A DNA stretch of 48,071 nt from an uncultured bacterium. Its GTDB lineage: Bacteria > Patescibacteriota > Saccharimonadia > Saccharimonadales > Saccharimonadaceae. The position numbers and the translations under genes were made by a program. This document shows positions 9,106 through 19,611 of this stretch, piece after piece. The notes beneath the pieces are model-generated. The model was not told the origin of the DNA. It ran no database searches and was given only the letters and a program-made list of their open reading frames with translations. Each line of letters begins with the position of its first letter. Within the stretch, counting starts at the first letter, position 1. The stretch covers positions 1 through 48,071 of the forward strand of contig CAIPOF010000019.1 in the NCBI GenBank assembly GCA_903866605.1, written 5' to 3'.

Positions 9106-11430
9106 ATGAAAGATATTTTAGTAATTGTAAAACGAAATTTTCTATCACCTATTGTGATAGCAATTTTGATTTTAGCAACGATTTTATTGATATTAAATGA
9201 GCCACGTGACGCCTGGTTTTTGTCTATTGTCATTGCACTTAATACTTTTTTGGCAATTGTTCAGGAAATTAGGGCAGAACGGGCTTTAAAAAAGCTGGAA
9301 CTTATGAGCGCTCCATTCGCCCATCGTTTGCTATCTGATGGCACGTCAGAAGAAATATTGTTTGATAAACTGGCTGTTGGTGATGTAGTCTCCTTACGTT
9401 TAGGGGACGAAGTACCGGCAGATGGCGAAGTTATCTCAAGCGAAGGCCTGGAAACTGATGAAAGTATCCTAACCGGTGAATCTGCATCAGTTGAAAAACC
9501 AATAAAATCAATTATTTATGCAGCTAGTGCTGTCATCGCAGGCGGGGCAAAAATGAAAGTGATAGCCGTTGGTCCGGATACCAAAATTGGTATGATGTCG
9601 TCGACGTTGAAGCGATACAAACCAGAGCTGACACCTATCCAGCACTCTATAGCTCGGGCTATTTCATTTTTAACTTTTGGTGCTCTTGGACTAGCAGTAT
9701 TAATCTTTGTTGTTTATTATTTTTCAGGCAAGGACGCAGTCTTAATTTTTAAAACAATCACCTCTGCGGCAGTTGTAATAGTACCAGAGGGTTTATTACT
9801 AGCAAGTTCCTTACTTTTAGCCTATGGCTCATTGAAGCTTGCGCAGGCCAAGGTTTTACCTCAAAAATTAGCGGCAATAGAAGCTATGGCGTTACTGGAC
9901 ATATTATGTGTTGATAAAACCGGTACATTGACAAGTGACAAGATAAAATTTGAAAATTTTGAGAAATTCGAAAAAACTGGCATGCCATTAAATGAACTTA
10001 TTGGCATCGTTGCCAAAGAAACAAGTAGTGGCAGTGCCACCGGTGAAGCAATCATAGAAGGACTTGGTACTCCGAATGAATACCAGGTATTGCAAATATT
10101 AGCTTTTTCATCAAGTCGAAAGTTGAGTGGAGTCAGGGTGTCATTCAAGGGGAAGAAGTATAGTATTATAGCCGGCGCTCCCGAATTTGTAAGTAAACTT
10201 GCACCAATATCAAAAGACCACATGCGTAGAATTGAACTGCTGGCTGGTGAAGGTAAACGTGTTTTATTAGTCGCAAATTTTAAAGAAACTGGTTTATCGC
10301 TTAAATCGTTAAAAGAAAATTCCGGAGTAGCATTGGGTATAGTGGTGCTATCCAATGAGCTTCGCAATGGTGTTGAGAAGACAGTAAATTATTTACAAAG
10401 AAACGGTGTTAGCTTGCGTGTAATTAGTGGCGACAATCCAAGTACAGTCAAATATGTTGCAAATCAAGCTGGCATATTAAATACCAATAATATCTTAACA
10501 GGCACTGAGATTCAGAAAATCTCAGATAAAGACTGGGGCAAAACTATTGCCAGCACCACAATATTCGCTCGGGTTTTACCTGAACAAAAAGAACGACTAA
10601 TCGAAACATTTCGAAATTTGAATAATTTTACTGGAATGGTTGGTGACGGTGTCAATGATGCATTAGCTTTAAAAAAAGCCAATCTTGGCGTAGCTATGTA
10701 CTCCGGTGCCGTAGCCACCAGACGAGTTGCCGATATAGTGCTACTTGATAATTCATTTAATTCTCTTCCCTTAGGAATGCGTCTTGGCAATAAAATTATG
10801 CAGGCAATTGAAATCATTGCCACATTATTTTTTCATAAAATTATTTTTGGCCTAGTACTAATTCTGGTAACACTGGCCTTTGGCATAGTCTATCCGTTTG
10901 AGCCTCGGCACATTACTTTTATGAATATTTTCCTGGTAACATTACCGACAATTATGTGGACCTTGTCTGCCCCATCGCCACTTCATCGATTATCTCCACG
11001 GCATTTTTGGAAAAATACACTTTTTGCAGTTGCACCAATTGCAGTGCTATCAGGAATAATGATAACCTCTGCCTATGCGTTGCTCCATGTAATGCACCCG
11101 TCTGATCCTAGTGGCGTTTCGACAACGACTGTGATTATCGCTACGTTCTTTGGCATCTATTTGGTTTTTTTGGTGCCTCGTATGTTTGATGTCAGGAATA
11201 ATCGAAAAGCGCAATTGGCGCGAATATTATACATACTAATGGTTTTACTAGTTATTATCCCAAGCTTTGGTATAAGTTTTATTCGAGATTTCTTTGATTT
11301 TTCTATGCCAGCTGTGCAAAATACATGGCCATTATTAATTATGATTTTTGGCACAGCAATCTTGCAATGGATAATTGCCGACAGGGCTGGAAGACGACTC
11401 AAAAAAAGAGAACATAATAATCCTAAGTAA
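9106..11430 (+). CDS. P-type cation-transporting ATPase (CtpE/MgtA-like)
   Basis: LTGES, DKTGTLTSDK, MVGDGVNDALALKKA motifs and TM segments. Confidence 0.9.
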   Translation: MKDILVIVKRNFLSPIVIAILILATILLILNEPRDAWFLSIVIALNTFLAIVQEIRAERALKKLELMSAPFAHRLLSDGTSEEILFDKLAVGDVVSLRLGDEVPADGEVISSEGLETDESILTGESASVEKPIKSIIYAASAVIAGGAKMKVIAVGPDTKIGMMSSTLKRYKPELTPIQHSIARAISFLTFGALGLAVLIFVVYYFSGKDAVLIFKTITSAAVVIVPEGLLLASSLLLAYGSLKLAQAKVLPQKLAAIEAMALLDILCVDKTGTLTSDKIKFENFEKFEKTGMPLNELIGIVAKETSSGSATGEAIIEGLGTPNEYQVLQILAFSSSRKLSGVRVSFKGKKYSIIAGAPEFVSKLAPISKDHMRRIELLAGEGKRVLLVANFKETGLSLKSLKENSGVALGIVVLSNELRNGVEKTVNYLQRNGVSLRVISGDNPSTVKYVANQAGILNTNNILTGTEIQKISDKDWGKTIASTTIFARVLPEQKERLIETFRNLNNFTGMVGDGVNDALALKKANLGVAMYSGAVATRRVADIVLLDNSFNSLPLGMRLGNKIMQAIEIIATLFFHKIIFGLVLILVTLAFGIVYPFEPRHITFMNIFLVTLPTIMWTLSAPSPLHRLSPRHFWKNTLFAVAPIAVLSGIMITSAYALLHVMHPSDPSGVSTTTVIIATFFGIYLVFLVPRMFDVRNNRKAQLARILYILMVLLVIIPSFGISFIRDFFDFSMPAVQNTWPLLIMIFGTAILQWIIADRAGRRLKKREHNNPK

Positions 11431-12091
11431 TGATTTTTCCATCTTTTAGTTTGAATGTTCGATCTGTTTTGCCTGCTATATCCATATCATGAGTGACCGC
11501 CAGAATAGTTGTGTTTTCACTTCTAGACAAGCTATGCAATAGATCAAAAATCTTTTTACCAGTTTCGCTATCAAGGTTCCCGGTTGGTTCATCGGCTAGA
11601 ATAATTGAAGGATGATTAGCCAGGGCTCTCGCAATTGATACACGTTGCTGTTGCCCACCACTCAGTTTATATGGTTTTCGTAGCATTTCATCGGGTTTGA
11701 TCCCAACCTCGTTTAACAATTGCTCTGCTTTGCCTTTTCTTTTTCGTGCGGATACACCACCGAACTCAAGGGCTAACATGACATTTTCAAGTGCGCTTAA
11801 GTTGGGAATTAAATTATACTGTTGAAACACAAAGCCAATTTTTTTAGCTCGATAAACAGTTTGTTTTTTCGATGACAATTTAGAAATATCTTTGTCATCA
11901 ACCATGATAGTCCCGCTTGTCGGAGTGTCTAGAGCTCCTAGCATACTGAGTAATGTGCTCTTACCGCTACCGGAATTACCGATAATGCTAGCAAACTCTC
12001 CAGTTTTAATAGATATATTGACGTCTTTTAGGGCCGTAACGTTGCCACCTGGGCTGTTGAATGTTTTGGAAAGATTTTTTACTTCTAACAT
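11423..12091 (-). CDS. ABC transporter ATP-binding protein (LolD/MacB type)
   Basis: Walker A GNSGSGKST, LSGGQQQRVSIARAL, ILADEPTGNLDS. Confidence 0.92.
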   Translation of the reverse strand: MLEVKNLSKTFNSPGGNVTALKDVNISIKTGEFASIIGNSGSGKSTLLSMLGALDTPTSGTIMVDDKDISKLSSKKQTVYRAKKIGFVFQQYNLIPNLSALENVMLALEFGGVSARKRKGKAEQLLNEVGIKPDEMLRKPYKLSGGQQQRVSIARALANHPSIILADEPTGNLDSETGKKIFDLLHSLSRSENTTILAVTHDMDIAGKTDRTFKLKDGKIIT

Positions 12092-12100
12092 ATTAAACTC

Positions 12101-13480
12101 CTATTCCGCCCTCAGCACTTCGGCTGGGCTAATTCTTGCGATAAACCAGGCTGGAATGGCGCTTCCAATAATTGCAATCAATAATGTGATTGCAACGGCT
12201 GAAGCAAACACTCCTGGCGTTACACTACTTGTCACTTGAGTAATATTTGAACCAATTCTATTTATTCCCCCCCTAAATAATGCTCCTCCAGGACCAGCTG
12301 CCGCTCTAGTACTCGATTGAGTCGATGAACTGTTCTGGCTGTTGCTTACAAGTGAACTAGTCATTGGTCCACTTACTAAAATCCCTAAAGTCAGCCCAAC
12401 AATCGAACCAACAACGGTTATAGTCAATGCTTCAGCAACAAATTGTGCCATAACTTTTTTGTTTGTTCCACCAATTGCTTTTATCACACCTATTTCTCGT
12501 CGACGTTCGCGGACAATCATTATCATGGCTAGCAAAATTATAACTGAACCCGCAATTGCCGCACCGATAACACTTGTTAATGCTAGTCCTGAAATACTTT
12601 GTAACGATGATACGCTATCGGTCGCTTGTTGAGTCTGGCTGACGATATCAGCCTTGCTACCAAGCGTAGACTTGAGTGACGTTACAGTAGCGTTTACATT
12701 GTCGCTGCTATCAACTGTAGCAATTACACTGCTAACCTCACCCGATTGTCCGGACAGTGTTTGGATAGTTGCTAGTGGCATAATAATTCCACTATCTTGG
12801 AACGTATTGCCAGTGGTATAAATCCCGCTTACCGTAACAGTTCCTCCATATGCCGTAAAAGTTTTACCAACAACAAGATTATTCTTGGTGGCAAGGTCTT
12901 TACCGACCAGGGCAACATAACTATTACTATTGCCATCGATAGTTTTTCCGCTTGTGATAGACAGACTACCACCATTCGTCGAGATAGAATTTGGGTTTGT
13001 GGTTCCAGTCACCGTAGTGTGTGGAGTTGGAACTGGTCGTGATGCAAATTCCGAGTTGGCAGAACTACTTGAAGATGTAGATGTTGATCCAGAACTATTA
13101 GAGCTTGAGTTATCTAATCTTGCTTGCCTAGCGCCAAAATTGCCCAAAGTTAATGACGGAGTTAAATTCGTGTCAGTTGCAGCCATCTGGTCACTTAGTG
13201 TCGCTGATGTGGTCGCAATATGTGCAGTTTTACTGATTTGTGTGACTTGTGTGCTAGTTAGGTTATTGCCACCCCCATCGAAACCAAATACTCCCGCCGG
13301 GCTAATTGTGATATTTGTTCCAGCTGCCGATTTGACTTGGTCTATCTTGGTATTAACACTGCTTCTGGCAACCAACATACTTAGTATTAGTCCAATACTA
13401 ATCGCCAGCATTAAAATTATTGCGCCAGACCGCATCGGGCTACGGAAGGCATTTTTAACTCCTCGCGAAACTACATTCAT
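12101..13480 (-). CDS. FtsX/MacB-type ABC permease
   Basis: N-terminal TM, Ser-rich extracellular domain, C-terminal FtsX domain (RRREIGVIKAIGGTNKKVMAQFVAEAL). Confidence 0.88.
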   Translation of the reverse strand: MNVVSRGVKNAFRSPMRSGAIILMLAISIGLILSMLVARSSVNTKIDQVKSAAGTNITISPAGVFGFDGGGNNLTSTQVTQISKTAHIATTSATLSDQMAATDTNLTPSLTLGNFGARQARLDNSSSNSSGSTSTSSSSSANSEFASRPVPTPHTTVTGTTNPNSISTNGGSLSITSGKTIDGNSNSYVALVGKDLATKNNLVVGKTFTAYGGTVTVSGIYTTGNTFQDSGIIMPLATIQTLSGQSGEVSSVIATVDSSDNVNATVTSLKSTLGSKADIVSQTQQATDSVSSLQSISGLALTSVIGAAIAGSVIILLAMIMIVRERRREIGVIKAIGGTNKKVMAQFVAEALTITVVGSIVGLTLGILVSGPMTSSLVSNSQNSSSTQSSTRAAAGPGGALFRGGINRIGSNITQVTSSVTPGVFASAVAITLLIAIIGSAIPAWFIARISPAEVLRAE

Positions 13481-13524
13481 AAATTCTCCTAGTTAATATT
13501 TAATTTATGTATATAGTGTATTGG

Positions 13525-14571
13525 TTAATTCTTAGTTTTTGCTTGAGCTTTCGAATGTAAAGGCAGTAGAAGTGTAAAAACTGTTTCTTTGTTCGGCATA
13601 CTCTCGCAAGTAATCTTGCCCTCGTGGTGGTCAACGATACTCTTGGCAAGAGCTAATCCCAGGCCATAGCCCTTGTGTTCTCCGTTCGTGCGTGATGAAT
13701 CGGCTCGATAAAATCTATCAAAAATATGTGGCAACTTGTCTGGGTCGATGCCTGGACCAGAGTTTGTTATCACAAATTTACCACATTCATCGTATTTTGA
13801 GATATCAATTGTAATAGTTGATTCAGCCGGGCTATATTGTAATGAATTATCTATCAAAATTTTTATTAAGTCCGATACAGCTGTTTCATTGCCATGTATC
13901 AATTGTTGGCCCTCGGACTTAAGGATTATCCGATTTGATGGCTGACTAAAGTTTTTTATTGTATCGCGAGTTATTTTATTTAAATTAACTGGACCGAGTG
14001 GTAAATTAACGCTATCAAGTCTAGATAGGCTAAGTAGCATTCCGGATAATTTAGTCAATTTATCGACTTCTTCAAGATTACTTGATAAAACTTCTTTTAG
14101 GCCATCAATCGTTGCGGTATTGTCGCGCAAAGCTACTTCAAGCTCTGTTTTCATAACAGCGAGTGGGGTCCGAAGTTCATGGCTAGCATCACTTGTAAAT
14201 CGTGACTGTTCATCATGGGCTTTTTCAATTGGCAACAAGCTACGTCGGGCAAAGAAATAGCTGCCAAAACCACCGATAACAAGCACGACAAGATTTAAAT
14301 AGAATAATTCAATTGATAGGTTCGCCGATGCTTTGCCAGCTTCATTGGCTCGGACGTCTGACATTATCATTATAGGTGGCTGATTGGGTAGATTTGATTT
14401 TTGCAGACTCGTTTGAAGCCCCTCAAGTCGGGTTTCTATTTCATTAGATGCAACTTGAAAAATTATTATACTAAAAGCAAGACTTAGCAGCATTAGTGTT
14501 AGTAAATACCAACCGGTAAGACGGAGTGTTGTTGATCTAAAAACAGTAGTTAAATTCTTATTTTGCTTCAA
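13525..14571 (-). CDS. Sensor histidine kinase
   Basis: H-box FTSDASHELRTPLAVMKTELE, HATPase motifs; ORF track start 14628 overlaps the response regulator, TTG at 14571 gives a short overlap. Confidence 0.88.
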   Translation of the reverse strand: MKQNKNLTTVFRSTTLRLTGWYLLTLMLLSLAFSIIIFQVASNEIETRLEGLQTSLQKSNLPNQPPIMIMSDVRANEAGKASANLSIELFYLNLVVLVIGGFGSYFFARRSLLPIEKAHDEQSRFTSDASHELRTPLAVMKTELEVALRDNTATIDGLKEVLSSNLEEVDKLTKLSGMLLSLSRLDSVNLPLGPVNLNKITRDTIKNFSQPSNRIILKSEGQQLIHGNETAVSDLIKILIDNSLQYSPAESTITIDISKYDECGKFVITNSGPGIDPDKLPHIFDRFYRADSSRTNGEHKGYGLGLALAKSIVDHHEGKITCESMPNKETVFTLLLPLHSKAQAKTKN

Positions 14572-15250
14572 TTTTGTACCCAAAACCCCTAATCGTTTGA
14601 AGGAGATGAGTTTTGAACGGATCGTCAATTTTTTGGCGCAGGTATTTCATGTAGACTTCAACCGTATTAGGCAATACATCTGCGTTGTAATCCCAAACAT
14701 GACTAATTATTGTATCTTTATTACTGGGCCTTCCTTGATTACGAAGCAAAAATTCCAGTAATGCAAACTCTTTGCCAGTTAGATTTATCATTTTATCGCC
14801 ACGTTTTACCTCAAATGTGACTGTATTTAATGTCAGATCTCCAGCAGTTAAAACTGTTTGTTGCACCTCAACCGGGCGTCGCAATAAGGCACGAACTCTG
14901 GCCAGTAATTCTTCTAATGCGAAAGGTTTGACTAAATAATCATCGGCTCCAGAGTTAAGTCCAGTTGTGCGATCAGCAATGGTGCCTTTCGCAGTTAATA
15001 GCAGTACAGGTGTATGAATTTTTTCTTTGCGCATTGCTTTTACAATTGCGAGTCCATCATACTCTCCTGGTATCATCCAATCAATAATATTCAAGTCATA
15101 TGGTTCAGTAGTTGCCATCGCATAACCATCATCGCCATCGTATGAAACATCAACGGCATAATTTTCCTGTTGTAGGGCTTTTTTCAATGCTTGGGCAATT
15201 TTGTGTTCGTCTTCTATTATTAATATTCTCATGTTCCTACTATACACCAT
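14558..15250 (-). CDS. OmpR/PhoB-family response regulator
   Basis: Receiver domain (IIEDEHKIA, LLTAKG, SGADDYLVKPF) and winged-helix DNA-binding domain. Confidence 0.93.
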   Translation of the reverse strand: MVYSRNMRILIIEDEHKIAQALKKALQQENYAVDVSYDGDDGYAMATTEPYDLNIIDWMIPGEYDGLAIVKAMRKEKIHTPVLLLTAKGTIADRTTGLNSGADDYLVKPFALEELLARVRALLRRPVEVQQTVLTAGDLTLNTVTFEVKRGDKMINLTGKEFALLEFLLRNQGRPSNKDTIISHVWDYNADVLPNTVEVYMKYLRQKIDDPFKTHLLQTIRGFGYKIEAK

Positions 15251-15364
15251 ATATAGCTTAGAGAATGCTTAAGAATGCTATATTATTTACATATTTTAAT
15301 ATTTAACTTAATATTAAGTGTTAAATTTAATTATCAGTCTAAAATTTAGTGTATAATAAACTTT

Positions 15365-16432
15365 ATGAAAGTAAAAATAGATATAGACACACGAACATTT
15401 GTCCGCTTTTGGTTGGTAGTAATCGGCTTTGCCTTATTGGCACTAGTTATCTACAGTGCCAAGACGGCATTAATAATAATTGGGGCTTCGTTCTTTTTTG
15501 CTATTGCTCTAAGCCCTTCGGTTAATTACTTAGCCAAAATACTACCTAGCAAAAGTCGAGTTTTAAGTACTGCCCTGGCTTATATTGTTGTTGTTTTAGC
15601 ACTAAGTATGATTGTGTTTCTTGTAATCCCACCAATTGTTGAACAAACGGCCAAATTCATGCAAAATATACCAAACATGATTAGTGCGACAGCTAGTCAG
15701 TCGACGAGTATCAGTAAACTTATTGACTACTACCACCTTCAACCTGAAGTCGACAGCGTTCTATCGGTTGTAAAAAATAGTGCATCTCAATTTGCATCTG
15801 GTATTGGACCATTTTTATTAAATGGCATTGGCTCTGTACTGGCAATTATCACAGCGACTATCCTTATACTGGTCCTAACATTCTTGATGCTTGTAGAAGG
15901 GCCAATGTGGATGACTAGACTTTGGGGGATTTATACAGATAAAGTACGTATGAAAGCTCACAGAAATCTAGTAAATCGTATGTACAAAGTGGTAACAAGT
16001 TATGTGACTGGACAATTATCGGTTTCAGCCATTGCTGGTTTTGTGGCTGGACTTGCAGTTTTTGTCTTGAGCTTGTTCTTTGATATCCCTTCTAGCCTAG
16101 CTATTCCATCGGCTGCGATAGTATTCGTGCTTTCACTCATTCCAATGTTTGGTGCAATGATTGGTGCAATATTTGTAAGCATATTTTTGGCAATTAATAA
16201 TATCACGGCAGCCGTTATTTTTATGGTATTCTTTATTTTATACCAACAGCTTGAAGCTAATTTTATTTCACCCAAGATCCATTCAAGGCGAAATGATTTA
16301 TCTGTCCTAACTATACTTATTGCTGTGACTATTGGGATTTATCTATTTGGAATAATAGGAGGCATTATATCGATACCAGTTTCTGGTTGTATCAAAATTT
16401 TAGTAGATGAGCGTCTAGCCCGAGCGAAGTAA
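15365..16432 (+). CDS. AI-2E/PerM family transporter
   Basis: Multi-TM; LSLIPMFGAMIGAI and QQLEANFISPKIHSRRNDLSVLTILIAV motifs. Confidence 0.85.
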   Translation: MKVKIDIDTRTFVRFWLVVIGFALLALVIYSAKTALIIIGASFFFAIALSPSVNYLAKILPSKSRVLSTALAYIVVVLALSMIVFLVIPPIVEQTAKFMQNIPNMISATASQSTSISKLIDYYHLQPEVDSVLSVVKNSASQFASGIGPFLLNGIGSVLAIITATILILVLTFLMLVEGPMWMTRLWGIYTDKVRMKAHRNLVNRMYKVVTSYVTGQLSVSAIAGFVAGLAVFVLSLFFDIPSSLAIPSAAIVFVLSLIPMFGAMIGAIFVSIFLAINNITAAVIFMVFFILYQQLEANFISPKIHSRRNDLSVLTILIAVTIGIYLFGIIGGIISIPVSGCIKILVDERLARAK

Positions 16433-16466
16433 AATAATCTGTTTGTTATTAATTAGTTAATGTAAG

Positions 16467-18008
16467 TTATTTATATTCCCAAACAGATTGACTATCGCTG
16501 TCACGAAGAATTATTCCTGAGCCTAGAAGTTGGTTTCGTAATTCGTCAGCTTTGGCCCAATCTTTTTGATCACGAGCAGTATTTCTTTCGATAATTACAC
16601 GTTTGTTATCATCTGATATGTCAGGTGTTGATTCGATAAGTTGCAGTCCCAATAAATTGTCAATTGTCTCAATAATTTGCATTAAGGATTGCTGGTTAAC
16701 ATTTTTTAACTGCGTGCTTAATATATCGGAAAATGTATCATCAATGATTTTGAGAGCTTCGGGTGTGCCCAGATCATTATCTATGGCTTCAATGATTGCT
16801 TGTGGCGTCGCATATGAAGGTATAATTTTATTCGTTTGGTTCTTTTCTTCATCATTTTGAATAGTGTCATGCGTTTGATGACGAAAAGCCGCGATATTAC
16901 GCCAGTTGTGAAGACGGTTCTTGGCTGAGGTTAAGGCATCAAATGTAAAATTACCCTCGCTTTTGTAATGTCCCTGCAAAATAAACATACGAAAATCAAG
17001 TGGTGAAAAATTCTTTTCATGCAAATCACTGATTGTGTAGCCATTGCCCAGAGATTTACTAATTTTTGTCCCATCGACCTTCAAAAAATTATTATGGAGC
17101 CAATAATTGCTAAACCTAACACCGGTTGCAGCCTCGGATTGCGCAATTTCGTTAGTGTGGTGAACGGGTATATGGTCAATGCCACCAGTGTGAATATCAA
17201 GTGTATTCCCCAGTATATTCATGGCGATTGCAGAACATTCAAGATGCCAACCAGGAAAACCCATGGTTGGTAGATTATGGATTATAGATTTTGGATTATG
17301 GGGGTTAGGTTCAATTGAGCTATGAGATTGCAATTTGCTATAATCTATAATCGATAATCCATAATCTACTAGATCTCCTGGCGTTACCCACTCCATATCT
17401 CGTTTGGTGTCTGTTGGAGTAAACTTCCATAGTGCAAAATCACTTGAGTTTCGTTTTTCTGGGTTAAATTCAATCCTAGCACCGGCTCTTTGCGCATTTA
17501 TATCTATATGTGCAAAATCTGCATATGTTGGAAATTTTGATGTATCAAAATATATACCGTCATTAATTTGATAAGTATAGCCTTTATCTTTAAGCTTGCG
17601 AATTAAATTAATTTGATCAGGTATATAGTCAGTCGCCTTGGCAATATATTGGGGCTTAATCATACCAAATTTTTCCATGCCAATTATAAAATCATTTGTA
17701 TAAATTTTTGCAATTTCCCATGAGGTTTTACCTTCGCGTTTAGCTCCTTTTTCAAGCTTATCTTCGCCATCATCAGCATCACTAGTCAAATGTCCGACAT
17801 CGGTGATATTTATAACCCTTGTGATTTCGTAGTTATTTGCCATCAAAATCCTAACAAGCGTGTCCCAATATATATAACTTGCCCAATTTCCAATATGCAA
17901 ACTGTCGTAAACCGTCGGTCCGCAGGAATATATCAGGACTTTGTTAGTTGTTTGAGAGACAAACTCATCAACTCGACCAGTCAATGTGTTATGAAATTTT
18001 AGTGTCAT
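16467..18008 (-). CDS. cysS: Cysteinyl-tRNA synthetase with in-frame repeat-derived insertion
   Basis: YSCGPTVYDSLHIGNW, GFPGWHLECSAIAM, HTGGIDHIPVHHTNEIAQSEA, KISKSLGN. Confidence 0.95.
   Translation of the reverse strand: MTLKFHNTLTGRVDEFVSQTTNKVLIYSCGPTVYDSLHIGNWASYIYWDTLVRILMANNYEITRVINITDVGHLTSDADDGEDKLEKGAKREGKTSWEIAKIYTNDFIIGMEKFGMIKPQYIAKATDYIPDQINLIRKLKDKGYTYQINDGIYFDTSKFPTYADFAHIDINAQRAGARIEFNPEKRNSSDFALWKFTPTDTKRDMEWVTPGDLVDYGLSIIDYSKLQSHSSIEPNPHNPKSIIHNLPTMGFPGWHLECSAIAMNILGNTLDIHTGGIDHIPVHHTNEIAQSEAATGVRFSNYWLHNNFLKVDGTKISKSLGNGYTISDLHEKNFSPLDFRMFILQGHYKSEGNFTFDALTSAKNRLHNWRNIAAFRHQTHDTIQNDEEKNQTNKIIPSYATPQAIIEAIDNDLGTPEALKIIDDTFSDILSTQLKNVNQQSLMQIIETIDNLLGLQLIESTPDISDDNKRVIIERNTARDQKDWAKADELRNQLLGSGIILRDSDSQSVWEYK
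17271..17368. repeat. Heptamer inverted-repeat element (family 1) inside cysS
   Basis: Left arm TAGATTATGGATTATAGATTTTGGATTATGG and right arm CTATAATCTATAATCGATAATCCATAATCTA; arms about 27/31 complementary; period 7. Confidence 0.9.
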
Positions 18009-18987
18009 TTTCGTGTTCCTTCATGGCATCATTTGTAACTTTGATAAGCTCAGGCAAAATTGTATCAATGGCTTCATAGATACGAAAACCAGCCGCGTAT
18101 TCATGTCCTCCTCCACCGAAAAAACCGGCAATAGTTGCCGATATTGGCATGTTGCTTCTAAGTTTACCGGTCAGTTTTCCGTCTGGGTATGTCTTGATGG
18201 CTACGCCAACCTCAACTCCTTCGACAAGTCTCATTTCGTCAAGTACTAAAACGCTGGGGTTATATTGATCGCTATATTTTTGAATTTCTTCCCATGGAAT
18301 TCGAATTAAAGCTAGTTTGCCATCTAGGAAATATTCGATTCTTTCCAACAATTCTCCTTTATACTTTAATATTTCAGGCGACTTTTTCATATACTCTCGG
18401 CGTCGCTTTTCGATTACAGAATTACTGGCGCCAAGCTCAGTCAATTTGCCTGCAATATAAAAAGTTCGTGGAGAAACACCTTGAACAGTTAAACCTAGAC
18501 TGTCGCTCATAATTGCTACAAGCAAATTTTCGGCAGATTGTTGGTTGATTGGCCACTTTGAACTGGTCGATAATTCGTAAATAATCTCGCTTGTTGCGAC
18601 TGCTTCGGCGGTTAGTGGCGTATGATTAAAACTTAAATTTGAGTTAGTTGTGTGATGGTCCACTGCTAGCACAGGATGAGTCTCAAGAAAATGTCTGACT
18701 CCAGGTGAGTCAAGAACTTTTGTTAATAAAACATCGGCCATCGTATCGATGATTATCGCTAGATCATATGATGTATCGAATTGGCTCACAACCCTGTCCC
18801 AGCCTTTGATGTATCGCAAATATTTTGGGATTTCGACTGGGCAATATAAAATAATTTCTTTGCCAATATCGCCAAGTATTTCCTCTAGCGCAAGTGAACT
18901 TCCAAGAGAATCACCATCTGGATTTTCGGCCTGAACAATAATGATTTTTTGAGCAGAACCTATTAATTCACGGGCTTTATCGTACAT
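17989..18987 (-). CDS. DHH/DHHA1 phosphoesterase (NrnA-like)
   Basis: ENPDGDSLGSSLAL, IDTMAD, AVDHHTTN, GGGGHEYAAGFRI motifs. Confidence 0.9.
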   Translation of the reverse strand: MYDKARELIGSAQKIIIVQAENPDGDSLGSSLALEEILGDIGKEIILYCPVEIPKYLRYIKGWDRVVSQFDTSYDLAIIIDTMADVLLTKVLDSPGVRHFLETHPVLAVDHHTTNSNLSFNHTPLTAEAVATSEIIYELSTSSKWPINQQSAENLLVAIMSDSLGLTVQGVSPRTFYIAGKLTELGASNSVIEKRRREYMKKSPEILKYKGELLERIEYFLDGKLALIRIPWEEIQKYSDQYNPSVLVLDEMRLVEGVEVGVAIKTYPDGKLTGKLRSNMPISATIAGFFGGGGHEYAAGFRIYEAIDTILPELIKVTNDAMKEHENDTKIS

Positions 18988-19602
18988 TTAAAATAACCTT
19001 CTGCCTTCTAGGGCATGTGACAATGTAATTTGGCCTGCATATTCAAGGTCAACTCCCACAGGTATTCCACGAGCTAATCTGGTCAATTTTACATCTATGC
19101 CGGCATCAAGAATATTTCGTTGCAAAAATAGTGCTGTCGATTCGCCTTCTACACTAGCATTAGTGGCTACTATTACTTCCTTGGCCTTGTCTTTTACAAT
19201 ACGTTTTAATAGTTCTGGTATATGAAGTTGTTCGGGCCCAACTCCATCAATCGGGCTTATTGCCCCACCCAAAACATGGTAAGTTCCGTTAAATTGTCCA
19301 GTTCTTTCCAGTGCAATAATATCAAGCGGTTCTTCGACTACTGCAATCAATGTTTTGTCGCGCGTCGGGTCGCTATAAAGTGCAGAAGCAGTCTCATTGG
19401 AATCAATTAGTGCAAATGTGATTGGACAATTTTTTACGCCACTATGGAGTTTCAGCAATGAGGTTGAAAGTTTTTCGCTGATATGTTTGTCTGAGCGCAA
19501 CAAAAAATATGCGTATCTTTCTGCTGTACGCGATCCAACACCAGGTAAGCTGCCTAGATCATCGATAGCGTCAACGAGGGCTGATGGTAATAGCTGAGTC
19601 AA
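18988..19602 (-). CDS. recR: Recombination protein RecR
   Basis: LPGVGSRTAERYAYFLL, VVEEPLDIIALERTGQFNGTYHVLGGAISPIDGVGPE, TNASVEGESTA. Confidence 0.92.
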   Translation of the reverse strand: MTQLLPSALVDAIDDLGSLPGVGSRTAERYAYFLLRSDKHISEKLSTSLLKLHSGVKNCPITFALIDSNETASALYSDPTRDKTLIAVVEEPLDIIALERTGQFNGTYHVLGGAISPIDGVGPEQLHIPELLKRIVKDKAKEVIVATNASVEGESTALFLQRNILDAGIDVKLTRLARGIPVGVDLEYAGQITLSHALEGRRLF

Positions 19603-19611
19603 TTTATTGTC

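Noticed and set aside
9861-10367. 168-aa minus-strand ORF
   Set aside because: Antisense shadow of the P-type ATPase.
12930-13496. 188-aa plus-strand ORF
   Set aside because: Antisense shadow of the low-complexity region of the FtsX-like permease.
17271-17368. Heptamer arrays as a CRISPR array
   Set aside because: Repeat unit is only 7 nt, no spacers, no cas genes.
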